A stretch of 64,000 nucleotides of DNA from Tachypleus tridentatus (Eukaryota > Arthropoda > Merostomata > Xiphosura > Limulidae), in NCBI RefSeq assembly GCF_004210375.1, contig NC_134833.1, forward strand, positions 19,275,396-19,339,395. The letters run 5' to 3'. A program made the translations under genes and the position numbers. The notes beneath the pieces were generated by a model, which saw only the letters and a program-made list of their open reading frames with translations, searched no databases and was not told where the DNA came from. Below are positions 46,001-58,000 of the stretch, in pieces (the first letter of the stretch is position 1; every line of letters begins with the position of its first letter).

Positions 46001-49000
46001 TTGTAAAAACACATGTGATAATTATTTTGACATTACACATGGAAAAGTAATTTCTGCGAAGTACAAAGGCTGTAGTTCTGTTAGTCTGAAAAGTCGAAAT
46101 AAATCTGTTAGCTTTTATATAGTTAGAAATTATTCGAAACGAAAATAAATATTAAAGTTTAATGAAATTCTGGTTTCCATTGTATAAGGAATATTTATGG
46201 GAAACTACGTATTTCAGCTTACTGAATGAAAATATTAACTATAATAAAAGGAAAAAACTGAGTAAGTTTGAATAACAGACAAATTAATAATTAATTAATC
46301 TGTTTGTTTTGGAATTTCGCACAAAGCTACTCGAGGGCTATCTGTGCTAGCCGTCCCTAATTTAGCAGTGTAAGACTAGAGGGAAGGCAGCTAGTCATCA
46401 CCACCCACCGCCAACTCTTGGGCTACTCTTTTACCAACGCATAGTGGGATTGACCGTCACATTATAACGTCCCCACGGCTGAAAAGGCGAGCATGTTTGG
46501 CGCGACCGGGATGCGAACCCGCGACCCTCAAATTACGAGTCGCACGCCTTAACACGCTTGGCCATGCCGGGCCGTAATTAATTAATAATAAATAATAAAC
46601 ACGGTTGACGATTTCTGTACATTATTCGCCTCACATAAAAACTGTATAAGTTATTAAAATAATGTGTGGTTTCCTATATACTTGATAACACGCTTGTTTT
46701 ATGATATTTACTTCGATCCACACACGTTCATTCAATAAAAAACAAAAACACTTTCTGATTAATCTTCCCCTCTCTTTCAGACGATGTCATAAGTTTGTTA
46801 TTACGTCACGCCTTGAGGAAGATTGCCTTTCTACCTTGGGCTTTGGTTGTGGATAAATGGCGTTATGACGTGTTTAGTGGCGCCATCTCTCCAGGAAAGA
46901 TGAATAAATGGTGGTGGAAACTTAGGTTGAGTTTTGCATGTTTTGTCTATTACTAATTAATGATGCTAACGAATCATGTTTGTAGTTTAAGTAGATTAGG
47001 GGACCTCGGTTTTATTTAGCGACCAAAATATTAAGATTAGAATTTTGAAATTATTCTTTAGGTACCGACAAAAATTTCTTACAGATGGTTTTCAGCAGTT
47101 TTCGTTAATAATGTTCAAGATAAGAGAATAGCCCTAAAGGTGTACTGAAATTAGTGGATTAATCCTTTAGAAAATCTAACGCCTATATAATTAAAGGAGT
47201 GACGTGTGTTGTGCGCGTGGGAAGTTTTGAAAGTTCATTAATCTATACAAAAGTGGAATTAGGAGTAAGAGTATGTGTTTTCTTATAGCAAAGCCACATC
47301 GGGCTATCTGCTGAGCCCCAACGAGGGGAATCGAACACCTAATTTTAGCGTTGTAAATCCGTAGACTTACGGCTGTACTAGCGGGGAGCTTAGGAGTAAC
47401 AAAGTACAAGGCCCGGCATGGCCAAGCGTGTTAAGGCGTGCGACTCGTAATCTGAGGGTCGCGGGTTCGCATCCCCGTCGCACCAAACATGCTCGCCCTT
47501 TCAGCCGTGGGGGCGTTCTAATGTGACGGTCAGTCCCACTATTCGTTGGTAAAAGAGTAGCCAAGAGTTGGCGGTGGGTGGTGATGACTAGCTGCCTTCC
47601 CTCTAGTCTTACACTGCTAAATTAGGGACGGCTAGCACAGATAGCCCTCGAGTAGCTTTGTGCGAAATTCAAACACAAACAAACAAACAAACAAGAAAGT
47701 ACAGGTGATGTTACGACATGTCTAATGGAAGAGAATGTTTGTGTAAAACTGTTATACAAAAACAAAGAAAGAGTATCTGAGAAACGTCACCTCTGAGAGA
47801 TTCGTCTCAAATGGAAATGTCTATTTGTTAAAGTTTGATGTGTGAATTTCTTTATTAATTTATATACACTACAAGTGGCGGGACCTCCATCACATTGAGA
47901 GTTAGTACTTTCTTCTGTGGCCAGGTTTTGACGGCGTTGTTGGATTTGGTGTATGTTTCCAGTGACGTCGACCATTTTGTCGTTTTTGATGAGATCATGA
48001 CTCAAAGTGTTTTGCGGGTATCACGTATCACGTGGTTTTTTTTTTAATAGGTTTAACCCACTTAGATTTGACCTCACAGTCATTGAAACGCTCTGCACGG
48101 CCATGAGATTCGCTCAGAACATCACGTAGGCAATCTCATGCGTGAGTATCCTAGGCAGATCACGTGACTGTTTTACTTCCTTTCAATACACAACATTGCC
48201 TTCACATTATACGAAGTTCGTGAGTTCCAATACAAAATACCACAGCTGAAAATGTTTTGTACTCGAGTCAAAGCTTTCCCTCTAGTATTACCCCCAGCGA
48301 CACAGCAGACTTACAACGATAGAATCCAGGTTTAGATACCCGTGGTGAGCAGAGCAGAGATAGCCTATTATGTAGCTTTGTGCTTAATTACAAACAACAA
48401 CAACTTCCCCTAGGGCCTGGAAAAGCACCACATTGAAGTTGTTGTTGCACTAATACCTCAGATATTTCAGATTGAGGAAAGATATGGTCATTTTGACTAT
48501 TTTAGCAAATAACTCATAACTGGCACAATTAAATATTCTATGTTATCTTTGGTGTCATAAAACAATCAATATCAAATCTTAACGTTCTTAAAACGTACAT
48601 TTTCTCTGTTTAGGGAAAAGTTTCAGGGCATAAAACCACCTGCTCCGGGTACAGAGAAGGATTTTGATCCTGGATCGAAGTACCACATTGCAAACAATAT
48701 ACCATATCTCAGGTGAGCCGGACATAAGTATCATATTGTAGGCAATATACCATAAGTCACGTAAGTAACTTCTAAATATCATATCGAAAACAATACATCA
48801 CATATCTCAGGAGACCAAACGTTTCATTTATCTTTACAGATAAATACAAAGATTAATCTGTGATCATAGATGAGCTTTGCGTATCAATGTAAAAACTACA
48901 CTGTTGTTAGGACTACATTTAGGCATCAACAACACAAACGAAGCTTTAAGAAAGTACAAAAATAAACAGTGTTCTTCTGTATTAAGTTGAACACAAGTTA

Positions 49001-52000
49001 ACTTTCAAAGGAGAAAAGTTAAAACCAGTATGTGTTCACAGTACTTGGAGCCAATACGCTACAAAGTGTGTTCACTTGGAGCCAATACGTTACAAAGTGT
49101 GTTCACTTGGAGCAAATACGTTACAAAGTTTATCATTTCCATTACTAAAGAACACGAATTTTATTATTAATTTATTTTGAGGCTGTTATAACTATTGTTT
49201 TTATACAATTATATTTATATCGTGCTGAAATATTTAATTAATTTCAAGCAGTTATTTTGATTGAGTAAAACTACGAATAAATTACTGATTTTGTGAACTG
49301 ATGTCCCTAAATCCAGAGAAGCGAGAGTTTTCATTCGGCGAAGCTATACACTTCAATATCTAATGATATTAACTACACAAGCTACACTAATATTCTAATG
49401 GTAAGATAACGTTATTGACAGTTTCTAATGGACTTAGGAAGTCAGATTTGTAGTTCGTTTTCTAACTGTTTCTATGTTTTCCACAACTACTGGTTCTTTC
49501 TTTACATTATAATATACTACAATGACAACACTGTGTTAAATAAATCAGCGTGTCTTTGCTCTTAGAACCCAATCCAATAGAATGACAACACTGTATTAAA
49601 TAAATCACCTTGTCTCTGTACTTACATTACAATCCATTAGAACGAAAACATCATGTTAAAGAAATCACCGTGTTTCTGTAAAAACATTAAAATCTTCTAC
49701 AATGACAACATTATGTTAAAAAACCACCATGTTTCTGTTCTTACAATACATCCAGTAGAATGACAACATTGTGTTAAAGAAATCACCGTGTTTCTGTACT
49801 TACATTACAATCCACTACAATAACAACATTATGTTAAAAAACCACCATGTTTCTGTACTTACATTACAATCCAGTAGAATGACAACACTGTGTTAAAGAA
49901 ATCACCGTGTTTCTGTAAAAACATTACAATCCACTACAATAACAACATTATGTTAAAAAACCACCATGTTTCTGTACTTACATTACAATCCAGTAGAATG
50001 ACAACACTGTGTTAAAGAAATCACCGTGTTTCTGTAAAAACATTACAATCCACTACAATAACAACATTATGTTAAAAAATCACCTTGTCTCTGTACTTAC
50101 ATTACAATCCATTAGAACTAAAACATCATGTTAAAGAAATCACCGTGTTTCTGTAAAAACATTACAATCCACTACAATAACAACATTATGTTAAAAAACC
50201 ACCATGTTTCTGTACTTACATTACAATCCAGTAGAATGACAACATTGTGTTAAAGAAATCAACGTGTCTCTGTTCTTACAATACATCCAGTAGAATGACA
50301 ACACTGTGTTAAAGAAATCAACGTGTCTCTGTTCTTACAATACATCCAGTAGAATGACAACATTGTGTTAAAGAAATCAACGTGTCTCTGTTCTTACAAT
50401 ACATCCAGTAGAATGACAACATTGTGTTAAAGAAATCAACGTGTCTCTGTTCTTACAATACATCCAGTAGAATGACAACATTGTGTTAAAGAAATCAACG
50501 TGTCTCTGTTCTTACAATACATCCAGTAGAATGACAACATTGTGTTAAAGAAATCACCGTGTTTCTGTACTTACATTACAATCCAGTAGAATGACAACAT
50601 TGTGTTAAAGAAATCACCGTGTTTCTGTACTTACATTACAATCCAGTAGAATGACAACATTGTGTTAAAGAAATCACCGTGTTTCTGTACTTACATTACA
50701 ATCCACTACAATGACAACACTGTGTTATATGTTATATTAAAGAAAAATATATTTTTTCTTCTTACCTATGCTTTTATTATTTCTTTTTGTAGAACACTAA
50801 AATAAACACGTCATGATGTCCATCTAATATTTTTATCGGATCATGTTTGCAATTATTGAAATAAGAATTCCAAATACAAAATTTAAATCCTAAATTTCAG
50901 TGTATCCAAAGTTCCAGTATTCATAATGTTTCAATGCATACAAAGCTCCAGTATTCATAATGTTTCCATGCATACAAAGCTTCAGTATTCATAATGTTTC
51001 AATACATACAAAGCTTCAGTATTCATAATGTTTCAATACATACAAAGCTTCAGTATTCATAATGTTTCAATACATACAAAGCTCCAGTATTCATAATGTT
51101 TCCATGCATACAAAGCTCCAGTATTCATAATGTTTCAATACATACAATTTGTAATACTGATAATAATTATTACATCAAACTTTTTAATATTTTTCATGTG
51201 GACACTCAACGTTTTTCTTTACGGTTTCTTCAGTAGTGTTCGACCAAAACAGAAACAGTGAAAGCTCTAAGCAAAACGTTGAGTGTTCACTTGAAGAAGA
51301 AAAATAAATTTCGGTGTTATAATGTCACTTATTACTGACTTTATTCATAAGTTATTTATGAATAAGTGAATGTATGATGAATGCTATTATTGTTTTAATG
51401 ATATTATGGTCTTAGATGTAATTGTTATATTGTTTATGAATTCACTACTGTGTTAAGAAAGCCATATTATTGAATTATATGTTCTTACTTTATTGTTTAT
51501 GGATCAGCTAATGTACGAAGAAGGTCATGCTGGTGATTTAATAAAAAATATTCCTGTGTTGTTTACGAATTAACTAACGTATTAGGAATGCCATACTGTT
51601 TCGATTATATTGTTGATTTAGGTATTATTGTTGTATTGTTTAATAATTTTCTATTGTATTAGAAATGACATATTGTTAAGTTTATTCCGGTATTATATAT
51701 GAATCCACTAATGTATAAGGAATGTCATATCGTTTTGATTATGTCTAGGTATTACTTCAGCACATTTCTCCAATATCAACTGCTCCAGGATCGGTGCTCC
51801 GAAGTGCCTTCAGAAGCCGCTAAGCCACTTCATCGATGTTGTTTGTTTGGCTCAACGCAGGCAGGTCACAAACTCAAGTAAGCGTCAGTAACGTGTACAA
51901 AGTTGTAATTTTCATGAAAACGCAGGTGGACCGTAAACTCAAGTGTAGTGTCAGTAAGGCATACAAAACTGCAGTAGTTACAAGATTTATTGAATGCAGA

Positions 52001-55000
52001 CATGACATATAATGATAAAATTTGGAGTATGGTCCCTGCAGTTGGTACAGCAAAGATGTCCTATTATTCAGCTTTTCACTTAGCAACGAACATTATTCAA
52101 ACTGTTGTTATTATGCTACATTGCTCAAACTGTTGTTATTATGCTACATTGCTCAAACTGTTGTTATTATGCTACATTGCTCAAACTGTTGTTATTATGC
52201 TACATTACTCAAACTGTTGTTATTATGCTACATTACTCAAACTGTTGTTATTATGCTACATTACTCAAACTATTGTTATTATGCTACATTGCTCCAAACT
52301 GTTGTTATTATGCTGCATTACTCAAACTCTTGTTATTATGCTGCATTACTCAAACTCTTGTTATTATGCTACATTACTCAAACTCTTGTTATTATGCTGC
52401 ATTACTCAAACTCTTGTTATTATGCTACATTACTCAAACTGTTGTGATTATGCTACATTACTCAAACTATTGTTATTATGCTACATTACTCAAACTATTG
52501 TTATTATGCTGCATTACTCAAACTATTGTGATTATGCTACATTACTCAAACTGTTGTGATTATGCTACATTACTCAAACTGTTGTTATTATGCTACATTA
52601 CTCAAACTATTGTTATTATGCTACATTGCTCCAAACTGTTGTTATTATGCTACATTACTCAAACTGTTGTTATTATGCTACATTACTCAAACTGTTGTTA
52701 TTATGCTACATTACTCAAACTGTTGTTATTATGCTACATTGCTCCAAACTGTTGTTATTATGCTACATTACTCAAACTGTTGTGATTATGCTACATTACT
52801 CAAACTGTTGTTATTATGCTGCATTACTCAAACTCTTGTTATTATGCTGCATTACTCAAACTCTTGTTATTATGCTACATTACTCAAACTGTTGTTATTA
52901 TGCTACATTACTCAAACTGTTGTTATTATGCTACATTACTCAAACTGTTGTTATTATGCTACATTACTCAAACTATTGTTATTATGTTACATTACTCAAA
53001 CTGTTGTTATTATGCTGCATTACTCAAACTCTTGTTATTATGCTACATTACTCAAACTGTTGTGATTATGCTACATTACTCAAACTATTGTTATTATGCT
53101 ACATTACTCAAACTATTGTTATTATGCTACATTGCTCCAAACTGTTGTTATTATGCTACATTACTCAAACTGTTGTTATTATGCTACATTACTCAAACTG
53201 TTGTTATTATGCTACATTACTCAAACTGTTGTTATTATGCTACATTGCTCCAAACTGTTGTTATTATGCTGCATTACTCAAACTCTTGTTATTATGCTGC
53301 ATTACTCAAACTCTTGTTATTATGCTACATTACTCAAACTGTTGTTATTATGCTACATTACTCAAACTGTTGTTATTATGCTACATTACTCAAACTGTTG
53401 TTATTATGCTACATTACTCAAACTCTTGTTATTATGCTACATTACTCAAACTCTTGTTATTATGCTGCATTACTCAAACTCTTGTTATTATGCTACATTA
53501 CTCAAACTGTTGTGATTATGCTACATTACTCAAACTATTGTTATTATGCTACATTACTCAAACTATTGTTATTATGCTGCATTACTCAAACTATTGTGAT
53601 TATGCTACATTACTCAAACTGTTGTGATTATGCTACATTACTCAAACTGTTGTTATTATGCTACATTACTCAAACTATTGTTATTATGCTACATTGCTCA
53701 AACTGTTGTTATTATGCTACATTACTCAACCTGTTGTTATTATGCTACATTACTCAAACTGTTGTTATTATGCTACATTACTCAAACTGTTGTTATTATG
53801 CTACATTGCTCAAGGCTGTTGTTGTTATGCTACATTACTCAAACTGTTGTGATTATGCTACATTACTCAAACTGTTGTTATTATGCTGCATTACTCAAAC
53901 TCTTGTTATTATGCTGCATTACTCAAACTCTTGTTATTATGCTACATTACTCAAACTGTTGTTATTATGCTACATTACTCAAACTGTTGTTATTATGCTA
54001 CATTACTCAAACTGTTGTTATTATGCTACATTACTCAAACTATTGTTATTATGTTACATTACTCAGGCTGTTGTTATTATGCTGCATTACTCAAACTCTT
54101 GTTATTATGCTACATTACTCAAACTGTTGTGATTATGCTACATTACTCAAACTATTGTTATTATGCTACATTACTCAAACTATTGTTATTATGCTACATT
54201 GCTCCAAACTGTTGTTATTATGCTACATTACTCAAACTGTTGTTATTATGCTACATTACTCAAACTGTTGTTATTATGCTACATTACTCAAACTGTTGTT
54301 ATTATGCTACATTTCTCAAACTGTTGTTATTATGCTGCATTACTCAAACTCTTGTTATTATGCTGCATTACTCAAACTCTTGTTATTATGCTACATTACT
54401 CAAACTGTTGTTATTATGCTACATTACTCAAACTGTTGTTATTATGCTACATTACTCAAACTATTGTTATTATGCTACATTACTCAAACTCTTGTTATTA
54501 TGCTGCATTACGCAAACTCTTGTTATTATGCTACATTACTCAAACTATTGTTATTATGCTACATTACTCAAACTATTGTTATTATGCTGCATTACTCAAA
54601 CTATTGTGATTATGCTACATTACTCAAACTGTTGTGATTATGCTACATTACTCAAACTGTTGTTATTATGCTACATTACTCAGTTATTTATATTTACTAA
54701 CTATAAGGAGTATCTCTGTTTTAAAACATATACTTCTCCGGTTTGACAGCTGAGTGCTACAGCGAAGGGTTCAGTTACCTCTCTTGAACACAATAGATAT
54801 TCCAAAGTAGCTCTGCTCTAAAACAATAAGCCAACCAAAAGTATACATTATATCATTAAGATGATTTTGTTGAAAATATATTTAATTGTCATTCAGGCAC
54901 GCGCATCAAAACACACGAACGAAATTCCCTATCACGTGCATTTTATTAAAATATTCTTCTTAATAACCAAGCGACAAAATAATTTATGCAATTTGTCTTA

Positions 55001-58000
55001 ATAATTATGTGATGCGACACACCTTTTAACTCTTATCTGTTTTCTAAATTTTCGTAGCTGCAAAATTCGCTAACGTAAAAACACTACTCTTTTACCAACG
55101 AATCGTTAGATTGATCGTAACTTATAACATTCCCACGGGTGAAAGGGCGAGCATGTTTGGCGCGACGGGGATGCGAACCCGCGACCCTCAGAATAGTAGT
55201 CGCACGCCTTAACACGCTTGGCCATGCCGAGACCCGAAAAGGTCGTAGCAGAGCGTAATTTTGATCCAAGCACCTCTGGTTTATGGTCCCAGCACGCTCC
55301 CACTACGCCACTCTTCTTCGAGGTTCAAAGTGATACGGTATATATTGTTCACGTAAGTAGACTTATTGTTTTATGCTAGTTCTTGCTTTCCTACAGATTT
55401 TTCCAAATACAAAATTTAAAACCTAAATTTCAAAGTTTCTTCAAAAATTGGTCCTCTTTGTATTTTTCTATCCTCGTTTTATTGGATAATTTTGTAATTT
55501 ATATATTATTCACTTTACTAAACGAGTAATAACTACTATTATATTTTCTGGACAATTTATAAAAATTTGTTTCGGGTTTCTCTTTTGCAATGACTCGTAA
55601 ATATTAATACGAACTGCTATTATCAGTAGAGTGATAACAATCAAGTTGCTATAGATATTTACTTGTCTACGAACCTCTGATATGTTTCACAACAAAGAAA
55701 TGTTTGTGGTTGGCCTCTTCTTGTTTCCTTCGTTTTACCTTGGGCCCGGCATGGTCAGGCGGTCAAGGCACTCGACTCGCAGCCTGAGGGTCGCGGTTTT
55801 AAATCCCTATCACACCAAACATGCTCGCCCTTTCAGCCGTGGAGGCGTTATAAAGTGACATTCAATCCCACTGTTCGTTGGTAAAAGAGTAGCCTTAGAG
55901 TTGGCGGTGAGTGGTGATGACTAGCTGCCTTCCCTTTGGCCTTACGCTGCTAAATTAGGGACGGCTAGCTTGATGATAGTCCTCGTGTAGCTTTGCGCGA
56001 AATTAAAAAACAAACAAAACAAACAATCATTTTATTTTTTAAGTAGCTGAATTGAAGTGAAGCAAGCACCAGGGGTTAAACTTTCAAACAGTAAAAACAG
56101 GGGTAGATTGGATTCTAAAATACTACCGGTAAAGATAGATACATGAATTTCTCATGAATATAACAAAAATACATATTTAAGAAGTATATGTAATTTAATG
56201 TTAAAACCCTAGTTATGAGTAGTTCACACGACCAGAAATTTTGAAAACACAGAGAAAGCACTCACAAGATAATACGCATCATCTTCGATAGAAATATTGT
56301 CTGGTATATGTTTGTTTGTTTTATATCGCGCAAAGCTACACGAGGGCTATCTGCGCTAGTCGCCCCTAATTTAGCAGTGTAAGACTAGAGAGTAGGCAGT
56401 TAGTCATCACCACCCACCGCCAACTCTTGAGCTACTCTTTTACTAACGAATAGTGGAATTGACTGTCATATTATAACGCCCCCAAGCTGAAAGAGCAAGC
56501 ATGTTTGGTGTGGCAGGTATTCGTACCCGCGACCCTCAGATTACGAGTCGAGCGCCCTGACCACGTGACCATGCCGCGCACATATTGGTTTGTAAATCCT
56601 TTTGAATGTACGTCGTCATTAATAGAGCTAAGACGTCTATTTATTCTACAAGTATCGATGGGTATCTTAAAGGGTTTACTTGATAGTATTTCTGTGTTGT
56701 TTTGACAGAACATTGATGTCTTTATACGCGCTTTTCTTTGTGTGCCTGTGGGCGAATCCACACCAGACCAGCAACTCTTGTGAACTTATGTATGTCAGTT
56801 CTATCATCTTTTACCATAGAAGAGGTTGTTTGTATATAATTGTTCCCAGTCTCTAATTAATACATTAACGAGAGGGCAGCTGGTAAATACCACCTATCGC
56901 CACTTAATGGTTATTTTTGTTTATTCGAATATTGGGATTTGATCCCAAATTACTGATCTTTTTTTTTTTTTTTTAAACAGATTACAATCCCTGGATTATA
57001 ATCCGGGCGCACCCACCATTATAATACATACGCCTGAACTGAAAGCCACACATTTTGGTTGAATAAATCTAAAGACAAATAAACTTATGTATCTACTTTG
57101 TTTGTAAACAGATTACAATCCCTGGATTATAATCCGGGCGCACTCACCATTATAATACATACGCCTGAACTGAAAGCCACACATTTTGGTTGAATAAATC
57201 TAAAGACAAATAAACTTATGTATCTACTTTGTTTGTAAACATATTACAATCCCTGGATTATAATCCGGGCGCACTCACCATTATAATACATACGCCTGAA
57301 CTGAAAGCCACACATTTTGGTTGAATAAATCTAAAGACAAATAAACTTATGTATCTACTTTGTTTGTAAACAGATTACAATCCCTGGATTATAATCCGGG
57401 CGCACTCACCATTATAATACATACGCCTGAACTGAAAGCCACACATTTTGGTTGAATAAATCTAAAGACAAATAAACTTATGTATCTACTTTGTTTGATA
57501 TTACAAACATTAACCACATTTCATCATTATCCACACACAATATTGTTATACTGTTAACCATTTAAGATCCTTACAACTTGCCCTCTCCTCACCTCGGTTA
57601 CTTAGCCATGAGTTTGAGGGCTGATAATGATAAAACTCAATTTCGTTTCCTGCGGTAGGCAGAGCAAAAATAGCCCATCGTGTTGCCTTACGTTTAAAAA
57701 CAAATATTAATTGTTGGTTGGTCTATTTTAGAACAAAGGCACATTTGGATATCTATTGTGTCCATCACGCTAAATCGAAAACCCTAATTTTAGAGTTGTA
57801 AGCCCGTTAACTTAGCGCCATACCACCACTGGGGGACAACAGATTAACTTTCAGCAACCAATTTTAAAACACTTATTACACTTGTATTACTTGATACGAT
57901 AATTTTATGATACTTTTTGTACTTGTATTACCTTATACGATAGTTTTATGACACTTATTTTACCTGTATTACTTTGTAATATAGTTTTATGACACTTATT

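Noticed and set aside
51990-54746. Many + strand frames of up to 438 codons rich in L, C, Y
   Set aside because: They are products of the stop-free 28-bp minisatellite; unit length is not a multiple of 3, so all three frames stay open together.
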